Part shown: piece by piece, positions 24,413 to 33,050 of the stretch
Layout of the letters: the number at the start of each line of letters is the position of its first letter
Position numbering within the stretch: the first letter of the stretch is position 1
Source: Hyphomicrobiaceae bacterium
Lineage (GTDB): Bacteria > Pseudomonadota > Alphaproteobacteria > Rhizobiales > Aestuariivirgaceae
Reading direction: 5' to 3'
Assembly: GCA_900298995.1 (NCBI GenBank)
Contig: OMIC01000026.1
Location: forward strand, 1-64,000
Length of the DNA stretch: 64,000 nt
Made by a program: the position numbers and the translations under genes
Notes under the pieces: generated by a model
What the model was told of the DNA's origin: nothing
The model's input: only the letters and a program-made list of their open reading frames with translations
Databases searched by the model: none

Positions 24413-25318
24413 ATGTCCGACCCCGCATCTTCCCCAGCCGTGGCGTCCTGGCCGCAGGCGGGCGCGGTCCTGCAACTCCTCAAGCCGGTCACCTGGTTTC
24501 CGCCCATGTGGGCCTTCGGCTGCGGCGTGGTGTCGGCGGGCCTCCCGATCTTCGAGAACTGGCCGCTGCTGGTCGCCGGCCTGTTGTTGTCGGGGCCGCT
24601 CGTCTGCGGCACGAGCCAGGCCGTGAACGACTGGTTCGACCGGCATGTGGATGCCATCAATGAGCCAAACCGGCCCATCCCCTCGGGACGGGTGCCCGGG
24701 CGATGGGGTCTCTATATCGCCATCCTGTGGACGCTGCTGTCACTGATCATGGCGGCTCTGATCGGACCCGTCGTGTTCTGGGCGGCCGTGTTCGGGCTCG
24801 CCGCAGCCTGGGCCTACAGCGCGCCGCCCTTCCGGCTCAAGGCCAATGGCTGGTGGGGCAATTCTGCCGTGGGGCTCTGCTATGAGGGCCTGCCGTGGTT
24901 CACGGGCGCCGCCGCCCTGCTGGGCGGTTTTCCGCCCTGGCCCATCCTCGCGCTGGCGCTGCTCTATTCGATCGGCGCGCATGGCATCATGACGCTGAAT
25001 GACTTCAAATCCGTGGCGGGCGACACGCGCATGGGCGTGCGCTCGCTGCCCGTTCAGCTCGGTGTCGATGGCGCGGCGCGGGTGGCCTGCGTGGTCATGG
25101 CGGTGCCGCAGGCGGTGGTGATCGCGCTTCTGGCCGTCTGGGGCCGGCCCTATCACGCCGCGGCGGTTGCGGTGCTGCTGGCTGTCCAGTTCGTGATGAT
25201 GCGCCGCTTTCTGGGCGACCCGTCAGCCCGTGCCTTGTGGTACAGCGGGCTCGGCGTCACGCTCTATGTCTCCGGCATGCTGGTGAGTGCCTTCGCGGTG
25301 AGCGGCGCTGCTCACTGA
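24413..25318 (+). CDS. bchG: Bacteriochlorophyll synthase (geranylgeranyl transferase)
   Basis: Esterifies bacteriochlorophyllide a with the geranylgeranyl group, the last assembly step of the pigment, in the membrane. The 301-residue protein has the UbiA-family Asp motif NDWFDRHVDAINEPNRPIPSG near residue 85 and further conserved YSAPPFRLK and MTLNDFKSVAGD, with about eight membrane spans. Unlike the usual order, it is separated from ppsR by 5.7 kb and from orf428-bchP by 2.9 kb of unrelated genes. It has its own two PpsR-type sites. The end overlaps the convergent hydrolase gene by seven bases. Confidence 0.96.
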   Translation: MSDPASSPAVASWPQAGAVLQLLKPVTWFPPMWAFGCGVVSAGLPIFENWPLLVAGLLLSGPLVCGTSQAVNDWFDRHVDAINEPNRPIPSGRVPGRWGLYIAILWTLLSLIMAALIGPVVFWAAVFGLAAAWAYSAPPFRLKANGWWGNSAVGLCYEGLPWFTGAAALLGGFPPWPILALALLYSIGAHGIMTLNDFKSVAGDTRMGVRSLPVQLGVDGAARVACVVMAVPQAVVIALLAVWGRPYHAAAVAVLLAVQFVMMRRFLGDPSARALWYSGLGVTLYVSGMLVSAFAVSGAAH

Positions 25319-26331
25319 GGCGGGGCGAGGAAGGTGAAGGCCGGTGTGGTCTCGAAGGATGCCGAGACCTCGCCCGCGAGTACCCAGTCTCGCGGTGTCC
25401 CTGTGTCGGCGGTGCCGAAAAGCTTGAGTTTCATGGGCGAGGCGCCCGGCTCCAGTGGCAGGCGGCCCAGGTCAACCCAGAAGATCTGAGGCGAGTAGAC
25501 GGCCTCGAAATAGATGCGGTTCCGGCTCGAATCAAAGATGGAGCGCCAGCGCGTCGAGGAGATGTTGGGCAGGGAGGGGTCGCGAAGGCCCAGCGGAACC
25601 GAGATGGCCCGGACGAGCGACAGCACTGTCGCGGCCGCCGTGTTCGCGTCGGGCGCCTTCGGCACCTGCGCGAGCATCCAGTTCATGCGCGCAAAACGAT
25701 CAGCGGCGCGGACTCCGCCGGGCAGAAAATTGGCGCCGCCGACGGTTTCCCAATAGGCGGCAATTGCGATCTGCTTGTCGAAGGTGGGCGAGTTGGTCAT
25801 CACCGCGTATTTGGGGTCATGATAGATGTGCACGTGACCGCCGACATATTCGAGAATGGCGGAGTCGCCCGTCCGGTCGGAGATCGCGAGATGGACGCTC
25901 GCCGGGCGGCCTTTGGGAAACTGCTTCGTCGGGATGGTGTGCGACACGATGGCGAAGGGTTCCTGCGAGAGATCGGCCACGGCCTCCTGCACGGTTCCAT
26001 AGTTGTCCAGCACATATTGTGCCCAGGCGCCGATCGAGAGCAGGGGCTTTCCCGTCTCCTTCGCATTGCCGTAGTCGGCTTCCGCCAGATAGAGCAGGTT
26101 GGCCACGAGCCCGGCCGTGTTGATGCCGTCGGCCGTGCATTTCTCGTAGACCGCCGCGACGACGCTGCCATGCCGCGAGGTCCAGCGGATCGAGCCCGGG
26201 CCCACGCCGCCGTCGCGCGCCATGCCGGCCGGAAATGACCAGAGATCGGTCTGCGGATCGTCTTCCCAGTCCATGGTGCGGCCGACGAGATAGGTCTTCG
26301 CGGCTGTCTTATACAGAACGCGGGTGCACAT
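25312..26331 (-). CDS. Linear amide C-N hydrolase (choloylglycine hydrolase / penicillin acylase family)
   Basis: A 339-residue Ntn-hydrolase-type protein. It begins Met-Cys; after Met removal Cys2 is the catalytic nucleophile. The family residues RTMDWE (Arg18, Asp21) are in place. Later GLVANLLYL and VMTNSPTFDKQ match conserved family regions including the Asn that helps form the oxyanion hole. Members hydrolyse conjugated bile acids, penicillin V or N-acyl homoserine lactones; the substrate here cannot be told. No signal peptide is present. It lies in the insert between bchG and orf428. Confidence 0.85.
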   Translation of the reverse strand: MCTRVLYKTAAKTYLVGRTMDWEDDPQTDLWSFPAGMARDGGVGPGSIRWTSRHGSVVAAVYEKCTADGINTAGLVANLLYLAEADYGNAKETGKPLLSIGAWAQYVLDNYGTVQEAVADLSQEPFAIVSHTIPTKQFPKGRPASVHLAISDRTGDSAILEYVGGHVHIYHDPKYAVMTNSPTFDKQIAIAAYWETVGGANFLPGGVRAADRFARMNWMLAQVPKAPDANTAAATVLSLVRAISVPLGLRDPSLPNISSTRWRSIFDSSRNRIYFEAVYSPQIFWVDLGRLPLEPGASPMKLKLFGTADTGTPRDWVLAGEVSASFETTPAFTFLAPPQ

Positions 26332-26484
26332 GGTTTCTTCCAGCCTCCATCAACACGTGGCTCGAGGTTCCGGCATGTACCGGGCAGAGTCAATATGATG
26401 AGAGATGCGTGTTGCTGCTTTGGCTCACCGAGGCTTATAGGGTGACATAAGCAAGTCATGAATTCTGGCAGGCAGAGGGGCGTC

Positions 26485-27525
26485 ATGAGGGCAGGCAGGT
26501 TCTTGAGCAGTGTGCGGCTGTGGCTTGCCGTGTTCCTTGTCGTCGTGCTGTCGGCCTGCGCCTTGCCCTGCGCATTCGCACAGGGTGGGACGTTGCCCTC
26601 CTGGAACCAAGGCGAGGCGCGGAACGCCATCCTCGCCTTCGTCGCGGCGGTGACCACGCCGGGGAGTCCTGAGTTCGTGCCGGAGGCGGAGCGTATCGCC
26701 ACCTTCGACATGGATGGAACCCTGTGGGTCGAGCAGCCCTATTATCCGGAGGTGATCTTCGCCTATGACCGGCTCGCGGCGCGCGCCGCGGCCCAACCGG
26801 AACTAGGCCAATTGGAGCCGGTCCGCAGCATTCTGGCTGGTGGCCATGCGGGCCTGCCGCAACTGAGCCCGGCTGATCTCGAAACACTGCTATCCACCGC
26901 CATGTCCGGCATGACGCCGGAGGCTTTCGGCGACGAGGTGCGCGACTGGCTTGCAGCCTCCCGGCAGCCTCGGCTGGATGAGCCGTTCGGCGCGCTGGCC
27001 TATGAGCCGATGCTCGAGGTGATGGCCTATCTGCGCGACCATGGCTTCAGGACCTATGTCGTGACCGGCAGCAGCCAGGCCTTCGCGCGCGCCTTCGCGG
27101 GCGAGGTGTTTGGTGTGCCGCCCGAGCAGGTGGTGGGAACCGCGCGCTACACGAAATTCGGACATGACGGCGAGGGGCGTCCGCAACTGATCCGGCAGCC
27201 GGAGATGATCCTCAATGTGTCATATGGCGGCAAGCCAGAGGCCATCGAACTGTTCATTGGCCGCCGTCCCGTGGCGGCTTTCGGCAACTCCGGCGGGGAT
27301 GCCGACATGCTCGCGTATGTGACGGCGCGCCAGGGCAGGAGCCTCTGCATGCTGGTGCTGCATGACGATGCGCAACGCGAATTTGCCTATGGTCCCGCTC
27401 TGGGGCTGCCTGACACGGGCGTGGGCGTTTTCAATCAGGCGCTTTATGACAAGGCGCGCACTGCGGGATGGCATGTGATCAGCATGCGCCGGGATTGGAA
27501 CGCGATGTTCAAGGCACAAAAGTAA
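26485..27525 (+). CDS. HAD-superfamily phosphatase, probable lipoprotein
   Basis: A 346-residue protein from the ATG preceded by GAGGGGCGTC; the track start 27 bases earlier has a poor ribosome site. The N-terminus is a signal sequence ending VVVLSACALP, compatible with a lipobox (LSAC). The HAD nucleophile motif FDMDGTLW follows at about residue 74, then the serine motif TGSSQAF and the Asp motif AFGNSGGDADML. It is thus likely an envelope-attached phosphomonoesterase; the substrate is unknown. It lies in the second non-photosynthetic insert. Confidence 0.8.
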   Translation: MRAGRFLSSVRLWLAVFLVVVLSACALPCAFAQGGTLPSWNQGEARNAILAFVAAVTTPGSPEFVPEAERIATFDMDGTLWVEQPYYPEVIFAYDRLAARAAAQPELGQLEPVRSILAGGHAGLPQLSPADLETLLSTAMSGMTPEAFGDEVRDWLAASRQPRLDEPFGALAYEPMLEVMAYLRDHGFRTYVVTGSSQAFARAFAGEVFGVPPEQVVGTARYTKFGHDGEGRPQLIRQPEMILNVSYGGKPEAIELFIGRRPVAAFGNSGGDADMLAYVTARQGRSLCMLVLHDDAQREFAYGPALGLPDTGVGVFNQALYDKARTAGWHVISMRRDWNAMFKAQK

Positions 27526-27636
27526 GTCAGGTAAGGGCGCTCTTGTTTTTGGGGCCGGTCCTTGGGCTTCTTGACGTAAGTCAGCATCAGGGCGCATGCT
27601 TGCTTTGTATCGGAAATCAATCAGTGGAAGGTCAGC

Positions 27637-28113
27637 ATGAGCAGGCGGCATTTGGTCATGATCGGAGCGGCTCTGCTGCTTGCCAGCCAGTCGGCAAGGG
27701 CGGAGGCTGTCGAAACCAACCTCTGCATCGTGAATTTCCAGGACGTCGACAAGACGCTGACGGTCACGGGCATCACCCCAGGTGACTGGGTGAATGGCGA
27801 CAAGTATCGCCCCGACAAGAATTTCGACAAAGTCGTGGTCGGACCCTATCATACGGTCTGCCAGAGGGCGGACGTCGACAGCGCGGCCACCAGCCCGAAG
27901 TTCAAATTCGTCATCAATGGCGAAGAGACGGAGATGCAGTTCGACCAGCGCGTCAAGACCTGGTCGTCGCAGGCAGCCTATGGCACCCAGACCATCGCGC
28001 GCTACCGCAACATGATCTGGAGCCAGGGCGCAAAGGCGCCGAAGAACGCGCCTCAGGTTGGAATGGCCTGCACCACCGGTATCCATTGTTACGGTTTCTC
28101 GATCGGACCATAG
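27637..28113 (+). CDS. Small secreted hypothetical protein
   Basis: A 158-residue protein with a signal peptide cleaved after SARA near residue 22 and a good ribosome site (GGAAGG). The mature protein has cysteines in TNLCIVNF, YHTVCQRA and GMACTTGIHCYGF that may pair. I do not recognise the family. It is the last gene of the insert before the orf428-bchP operon; the PpsR site follows 28 bases after its stop. Confidence 0.55.
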   Translation: MSRRHLVMIGAALLLASQSARAEAVETNLCIVNFQDVDKTLTVTGITPGDWVNGDKYRPDKNFDKVVVGPYHTVCQRADVDSAATSPKFKFVINGEETEMQFDQRVKTWSSQAAYGTQTIARYRNMIWSQGAKAPKNAPQVGMACTTGIHCYGFSIGP

Positions 28114-28140
28114 TTTCCAGGGGGTGTCCGATTTCCTTGA

Positions 28141-28158
28141 TGTCAATCCAGATTGACA
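28141..28158. promoter_or_regulatory. PpsR/CrtJ operator upstream of orf428-bchP
   Basis: TGTCAATCCAGATTGACA is an exact TGT-N12-ACA site and a TGTCAA/TTGACA palindrome with a six-base centre, the strongest example in the window. It lies about 100 bases before the orf428 start and probably controls the orf428-bchP-tspO transcript. Confidence 0.85.
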
Positions 28159-28257
28159 TTTCGGAGTGTCAGCATTAGCCTCGGGACATGGCCAGAGTCA
28201 TGCCGATACCGGCCTTGATGCCACCGTCAGCCCCTTGCGGGATGAGGGTCTAGCGTC

Positions 28258-29583
28258 ATGGCGGGCGGGGGGCTTGGCTGGATCGGGATCGCGCGGCTGG
28301 GGCTCGTGCAGGCTGCCCTGGGCGGCATCGTCGTCCTGACCACCTCCACCATCAACCGGGTGATGATCGTCGAACTGGCGCTGCCGGCCATCATGCCGGG
28401 GCTTCTGGTGAGCTGGCACTACACCCTGCAATTGCTGCGGCCCGGCTGGGGCCATGGCTCCGACCGGGGCGGACGGCGCACGCCGTGGATCATTGCGGGC
28501 ATGGCTGCGCTGGCGCTTGGCGGTTTCGGGGCAGCGCTCGCCGTGCCTGTGATGGAACAGGGATTCGCCGCCGGACTCGCGTTGGCGGTCGTCTCGTTCA
28601 CACTGATCGGTGGCGGGGTCGGTGCGGCAGGCACTTCGCTGCTGGTGCTTCTCGCGCAGTCGGTGGCGGCGGAACGCCGCGCCGCCGCGGCCACCATCGT
28701 CTGGATCCTGATGATCGTGGGATTCATCCTGACGGCTGCGCTGGCTGGTCGGTTCCTCGATCCCTTTTCGCCGGAACGGCTCGTGACGGTTGCGGGCGTC
28801 ATCTGTGCCTCGGCCTTCGTGCTCACGCTCGTGGCCGTGGTGGGCGTTGAGCGCAGCGCGGTGACGGCTCCCGCGCCCGCCGCAAGTCAGCGCGATGTGC
28901 CGTTCCGCGCGGCCGTGGCGCAGGTCTGGGCCGATACGGCGGCGCGGCGCTTCGCCATTTTCATCTTCGTGTCGATGCTGGCCTACAGCGCCCAGGACCT
29001 GATCCTCGAACCCTTTGCGGGTCTGGTCTTCGGTCTGACACCGGGCCAGTCCACCTCGCTCTCGGGCATCCAGAATTCGGGTGTTCTGCTCGGCATGGTG
29101 CTGGTGGGCGCCGTCTCGGCGCGATGGCCTTCATGGCTATCGCTGCGCGGCTGGACGGTGCTGGGCTGTCTGGGTTCGGCATTCGCACTTGCAGGGCTTG
29201 TGGTGGCGGCGCGCGCGGCGCCTGCCTGGCCGCTCACGCCATCGGTCTTTGCCCTTGGATTCTGCAATGGCATGTTCGCGGTGGCCGCCATCGGCTCGAT
29301 GTTCAGCATGGCGGGATCAGGCGAGACGCGCGAAGGCGTTCGCATGGGACTGTTCGGCGCGTCGCAGGCGATTGCCTTCGGGATCGGCGGCTTCGCCGGA
29401 ACGGTTCTTGCCGATGCCGCGCGGCTGATGACCGGCTCGCCGGTCCTGGCCTATGCCGGGGTGTTTGCAATCGAGGCCCTCTTGTTCCTTGCGGCGGCCG
29501 TGCTCGCCGGACGAGGGCCGACCTATGGGGAAACAGCCAACCCGCTGGTTCTGGCGGCGCGGCAACAGGCAAGCGGAGGCTGA
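28258..29583 (+). CDS. PucC/BCH2-family MFS protein next to bchP (orf428 type)
   Basis: A 441-residue, 12-span protein of the PucC family with TSTINRVMIVELALPAIMPG near the N-terminus and FVSMLAYSAQDLILEPFAG in the second half. In purple bacteria a PucC homologue called orf428 stands between bchG and bchP; this gene keeps the bchP side of that order. It is thought to help pigment delivery or antenna assembly, but its specific role is less clear than for LhaA and PucC. bchP starts five bases after its stop. Confidence 0.9.
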   Translation: MAGGGLGWIGIARLGLVQAALGGIVVLTTSTINRVMIVELALPAIMPGLLVSWHYTLQLLRPGWGHGSDRGGRRTPWIIAGMAALALGGFGAALAVPVMEQGFAAGLALAVVSFTLIGGGVGAAGTSLLVLLAQSVAAERRAAAATIVWILMIVGFILTAALAGRFLDPFSPERLVTVAGVICASAFVLTLVAVVGVERSAVTAPAPAASQRDVPFRAAVAQVWADTAARRFAIFIFVSMLAYSAQDLILEPFAGLVFGLTPGQSTSLSGIQNSGVLLGMVLVGAVSARWPSWLSLRGWTVLGCLGSAFALAGLVVAARAAPAWPLTPSVFALGFCNGMFAVAAIGSMFSMAGSGETREGVRMGLFGASQAIAFGIGGFAGTVLADAARLMTGSPVLAYAGVFAIEALLFLAAAVLAGRGPTYGETANPLVLAARQQASGG

Positions 29584-29587
29584 TGTC

Positions 29588-30775
29588 ATGGACGACACTG
29601 TCACCTACGATCTCGTTGTGGTTGGCGGCGGTCCCGCCGGTGCGACGGCAGCACATGACGCGGCACGCTCTGGCCTGCGAGTGGCGCTGCTCGACCGGGC
29701 CGGGCGCATCAAGCCCTGCGGCGGAGCCATTCCGCCGCGTTGCGTGCGCGACTTCGACATTCCGGCAGACATGCTGGTGGCGCGTGTCTTCTCGGCGCGC
29801 ATCCTGTCGCCTTCGGGCCGCAAGGTCGACATGCCGATCCCCAATTCCTATGTCGGCATGGTCGACCGCGAGCATTTCGACGAATGGCTGCGCAACCGTG
29901 CGGCCGGTGCTGGGGCCGAGCGCATAAACGGCACATATGAAAGCTTCTCGCGCGACGGCTATGGCATGGCGGTCCTCGGCTACAAGTCCAGGGAGGGCAA
30001 TCCTTCGAGCCTGCGTGCGCGCTGCGTGATCGCTGCCGACGGTGCGATTTCCAAGTTGGCGCGTGACACGGTGCGCGGGGCGGAGCGCATGCCCTATGTC
30101 TTTGCCTATCATGAAATCATCCGCTCGCCGCAAAGGCCCTCCGAGGACTTCGGGCCGGATCGCTGCGATGTCTACTACAGCGGCACGCTGTCGCCTGATT
30201 TCTATGCCTGGGTGTTCCCGCATGGCGACACAACCAGTGTCGGCACCGGCAGCGCCAACAAGGGCTTTTCACTTAAGGGGTCGGTGGCGGAGCTGCGGCG
30301 CGCGGCCGGTCTCGATGGCGAAACCATCCGCCGCGAAGGCGCGCCCATCCCGCTGAAGCCCCTGAAGCGCTGGGACAATGGCCGCGATGTCGTGCTGGCG
30401 GGCGATGCCGCGGGCGTGGTTGCGCCGGCCTCGGGCGAGGGTATCTACTATGCCATGCTCGGCGGCAGGCTGGCCGCCGATGCCGCCTTGGCCTTCCTGA
30501 AGACGGGCGACGCGCGACAGCTCGCCACCGCCCGCAAGCGGTTCATGAAGGAGCATGGCCGCGTGTTCTTCGTGCTCGGCATCATGCAGTATTTCTGGTA
30601 CCGCAACGACAAGCGCCGGGAGAGCTTCGTGAAGATGTGCGAGGACAAGGATGTGCAGCGGCTCACGTGGGAGTCCTACACGAACAAGCAGCTCGTGCGG
30701 AAAAGTCCCATGGCGCATCTGCGCATCTTCGTGAAGGACATGGCGCATCTTCTGGGCATCGCACGCCCGACATGA
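29588..30775 (+). CDS. bchP: Geranylgeranyl (bacterio)chlorophyll reductase
   Basis: NADPH- and FAD-dependent enzyme that reduces the geranylgeranyl tail to phytyl. The 395-residue protein has the FAD motif VVVGGGPAGATAA at the N-terminus, the RIKPCGGAIPPRC signature and the GDAAGVVAPASGEGI flavin segment. The start MDDTVTYDL has AGCGGAGG nearby; the track ORF begins 45 codons upstream inside orf428. The stop overlaps the tspO start (ATGATG). Confidence 0.96.
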   Translation: MDDTVTYDLVVVGGGPAGATAAHDAARSGLRVALLDRAGRIKPCGGAIPPRCVRDFDIPADMLVARVFSARILSPSGRKVDMPIPNSYVGMVDREHFDEWLRNRAAGAGAERINGTYESFSRDGYGMAVLGYKSREGNPSSLRARCVIAADGAISKLARDTVRGAERMPYVFAYHEIIRSPQRPSEDFGPDRCDVYYSGTLSPDFYAWVFPHGDTTSVGTGSANKGFSLKGSVAELRRAAGLDGETIRREGAPIPLKPLKRWDNGRDVVLAGDAAGVVAPASGEGIYYAMLGGRLAADAALAFLKTGDARQLATARKRFMKEHGRVFFVLGIMQYFWYRNDKRRESFVKMCEDKDVQRLTWESYTNKQLVRKSPMAHLRIFVKDMAHLLGIARPT

Positions 30776-31260
30776 TGGAACAGTCCGGCTTCTGGTGGCC
30801 GCTCGGCGGGGCTGCGCTGGCAGGCTTGGTCGTGGCGGTGGCGGGCGGTCTCCTGACAGAGACCGGGGCGTGGTATCACAGCCTGCGCAAGCCGTCCTGG
30901 AAACCGCCCGACTGGGCCTTTGGTCCGGTCTGGACGGTGATCATCATCCTCGCCGTCATTGCTGCGGCGCTGGCCTGGACAGCAGCGGCAACACCGGGTG
31001 CGAGGACAGCGATTTTGTTCGTCCTCCTGGTCAACAGCGTCCTCAACATCGCGTGGAGCGGTTTCTTTTTCAAGCTGCGCCGGCCGGACTGGGCGCTGGT
31101 CGAGGTCGCGCTGCTGTGGTTGTCGATCCTGGCGCTGATAGTGGTACTGGGGGCGGCGTCCCCGATGGCGGGCTTGCTCCTGCTGCCCTATCTGGCCTGG
31201 GTTTCGGTGGCGGCCTTCCTCAACTACCGGATCGTCCAGCTGAACAAGCCCTTCGGGTGA
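30772..31260 (+). CDS. tspO: TspO/MBR family membrane protein
   Basis: A 162-residue, five-span tryptophan-rich protein with the family signature WYHSLRKPSWKPPDWAFGPVW. TspO binds porphyrins and in Rhodobacter sphaeroides it down-regulates carotenoid and bacteriochlorophyll genes under oxygen, acting upstream of the AppA/PpsR pathway. Here it overlaps the bchP stop by a few bases, so it is coupled to pigment synthesis. Two adjacent ATG codons (30772 and 30775) are possible starts. Confidence 0.93.
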   Translation: MMEQSGFWWPLGGAALAGLVVAVAGGLLTETGAWYHSLRKPSWKPPDWAFGPVWTVIIILAVIAAALAWTAAATPGARTAILFVLLVNSVLNIAWSGFFFKLRRPDWALVEVALLWLSILALIVVLGAASPMAGLLLLPYLAWVSVAAFLNYRIVQLNKPFG

Positions 31261-31266
31261 GGCGGG

Positions 31267-31566
31267 ATGGCCGATTTCATCCAGAACGGGTCCATTGCCA
31301 GCTTCATGCTGGCTGCCCTGGCGCTGGAAATTGCTCTGGCCGCAGTGTTTTTCTGGCGCAAAGGGCAGGGAATCGGACTTTTCTCGTTTCTCGCCAACGG
31401 CCTCGCAGGGGCGGGGCTGGTGCTGGCGCTTCGGGCGGCACTGCTCCAGTCCGGATGGCTCTTTGTCGCAATCTATCTTCTGGCTGGGCTGCTTGCGCAT
31501 GTGGCCGATGTGGCCCTAAGAGTCGTATTGGTGAGGCGCGCGGCCGGCGCGCCCCTGAATAACTGA
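31267..31566 (+). CDS. Small three-span membrane protein, unknown
   Basis: A 99-residue hydrophobic protein with three predicted spans (about residues 12-29, 38-57 and 64-85) and a basic C-terminal region. It starts six bases after the tspO stop and ends 24 bases before the cytochrome c2 gene, so it belongs to the bchP-tspO transcript. I do not recognise a family. Position suggests a link to TspO or to cytochrome c2 biogenesis, but this is only inference. Confidence 0.7.
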   Translation: MADFIQNGSIASFMLAALALEIALAAVFFWRKGQGIGLFSFLANGLAGAGLVLALRAALLQSGWLFVAIYLLAGLLAHVADVALRVVLVRRAAGAPLNN

Positions 31567-31590
31567 CCCTGACCGTTTCCGGAGGAGACC

Positions 31591-31971
31591 ATGATCAAGA
31601 CGACCGTTTTTGCCGCACTCGCCTCGGCAGTGCTGTTCGCCGTACCCGCCCATGCCGATGGCGACGCCGCTGCCGGGGAAAAGGTGTTTGCCAAGTGCAA
31701 GGCCTGCCATGAAAACGAAAAGGGCGTGAACAAGGTTGGTCCGACCCTGAAAGGTGTCGTTGGCCGTCCCGCCGCTTCCGTGCCGGATTACAAATACTCT
31801 GAAGCCATGCTCGCCAAGGGCGCCGAGGGCCTGGTCTGGACCGAGGAAAATCTCACCGCCTATTTGCCGGACCCCAAGGCGTTCGTTCCGAAGACCAAGA
31901 TGGCTTTCGCTGGCCTAAAGAAGCCCGAGGACGTCGCCAACGTCATCGCCTATCTCAAGGCTCATCCCTGA
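31591..31971 (+). CDS. cycA: Cytochrome c2
   Basis: Soluble periplasmic electron carrier that returns electrons from the bc1 complex to the reaction centre. The 126-residue precursor has a signal peptide ending AHA (residue 22), the heme motif CKACH at 36-40 and the axial Met ligand near residue 104 (KTKMAFAGL). GGAGGAGACC precedes the ATG. In this organism it would probably donate to the tetraheme PufC. Its place inside the photosynthesis cluster next to tspO and fni is convenient for co-regulation. Confidence 0.93.
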   Translation: MIKTTVFAALASAVLFAVPAHADGDAAAGEKVFAKCKACHENEKGVNKVGPTLKGVVGRPAASVPDYKYSEAMLAKGAEGLVWTEENLTAYLPDPKAFVPKTKMAFAGLKKPEDVANVIAYLKAHP

Positions 31972-32010
31972 TCGGGCTTGCCATGAGAGGCTCTGCGGCG
32001 TGATCTCCGC

Positions 32011-33027
32011 ATGAGCGATATCGAGCGCCGCAAGCGCGAACATATCGGCATTGTTCTCTCCGGCGTGGCGCGGCACAGCGCGCCCGCCGGGTTCGACGAT
32101 GTGCAGTTTCTGCACAATGCATTGCCCGAGACCGACCTCGACAAGATCGATCTCGGCACAGGGTTTCTCGGCAAGCGGTTGCGCCTGCCCTACCTTGCGT
32201 CCTCGATGACCGGGGGGCCTGACGTCTCCGAACGGATCAACCGGGCCATTGCCGAGGCTGCCCAGCATCTGGGTTTTGCCATGGCGGTGGGATCGCAGCG
32301 CATTTCGCTCACCACCTCCGACAAGTCCGGACTGGGGCCAGAACTCCGCCGAATTGCACCAAGCATCCCGATCTACGGAAATCTCGGCGCCGTGCAACTG
32401 GTGCATGGCATGGGACTCGAAGACGCGCGCCGCGCAGTGAACGAACTCGGCGCCGATGCGCTGATCCTGCATCTCAACCCCTTGCAGGAGGCTCTTCAGC
32501 AGGGTGGCTACGGCAACTGGATCGGGGTGGAAGCGGCCATCGCTCAACTCGCCCGTGGCCTTGCCGTGCCGGTGATTGCCAAGGAAGTGGGGAGCGGAAT
32601 TTCAGCCGCCGTGGCGCGCCGCCTCGCCGACTGCGGTGTGGCCGCCGTCGATGTGGCGGGCGCGGGGGGCACGAGTTGGGCTGCCGTCGAGGGCCAGCGC
32701 AGTGCTGGCGCCGATGAACAGAGCCTCGGCGAGATCTTCCGCGACTGGGGAATTCCCACCGCGCGCTGTCTCTCCGATGTGCATGCGGCGCTGCCTCAGA
32801 TGCCGCTGATCGCCTCGGGTGGCGTGCGCCACGGGCTCGATGCTGCGAAGGCCATACGCCTCGGGGCCGGCATGGTCGGCCAGGCTGCCGCTCTGTTGCC
32901 GGCCGCCATGCAGGGAACTGACGCAGTCGTTGCACATGTCGAGGCTTTTGCCCGTGCGCTGCGCATCACCTGTCTGGCAACGGGTTCGCGCAACCTCACG
33001 GCTCTGCGCGTGGCGCCGCTTCAGTAG
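32011..33027 (+). CDS. fni: Type 2 isopentenyl-diphosphate isomerase
   Basis: FMN- and NADPH-dependent enzyme that interconverts IPP and DMAPP, feeding CrtE and the geranylgeranyl donor of BchG. The 338-residue protein shows the type 2 signatures YLASSMTGG, VGSQRISL, VDVAGAGGTSWAAVE and IASGGVRHGLDAAKAIRLGA. Many purple bacteria carry a type 1 idi near bchP; here the flavin type occupies a similar place. The ribosome site is weak. A stem-loop covers the stop codon. Confidence 0.95.
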   Translation: MSDIERRKREHIGIVLSGVARHSAPAGFDDVQFLHNALPETDLDKIDLGTGFLGKRLRLPYLASSMTGGPDVSERINRAIAEAAQHLGFAMAVGSQRISLTTSDKSGLGPELRRIAPSIPIYGNLGAVQLVHGMGLEDARRAVNELGADALILHLNPLQEALQQGGYGNWIGVEAAIAQLARGLAVPVIAKEVGSGISAAVARRLADCGVAAVDVAGAGGTSWAAVEGQRSAGADEQSLGEIFRDWGIPTARCLSDVHAALPQMPLIASGGVRHGLDAAKAIRLGAGMVGQAAALLPAAMQGTDAVVAHVEAFARALRITCLATGSRNLTALRVAPLQ

Positions 33028-33034
33028 CGGCGCC
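33012..33034 (+). terminator. Stem-loop at the end of fni
   Basis: GGCGCCGC and GCGGCGCC form an 8-bp perfect GC-only stem with a seven-base loop; the fni stop lies in the loop and second arm. No T-run follows, so it is at best a factor-dependent terminator or a 3' mRNA stabiliser between the convergent fni and orf195 genes. Confidence 0.4.
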
Positions 33035-33050
33035 GACGGCCCGTTACCCC

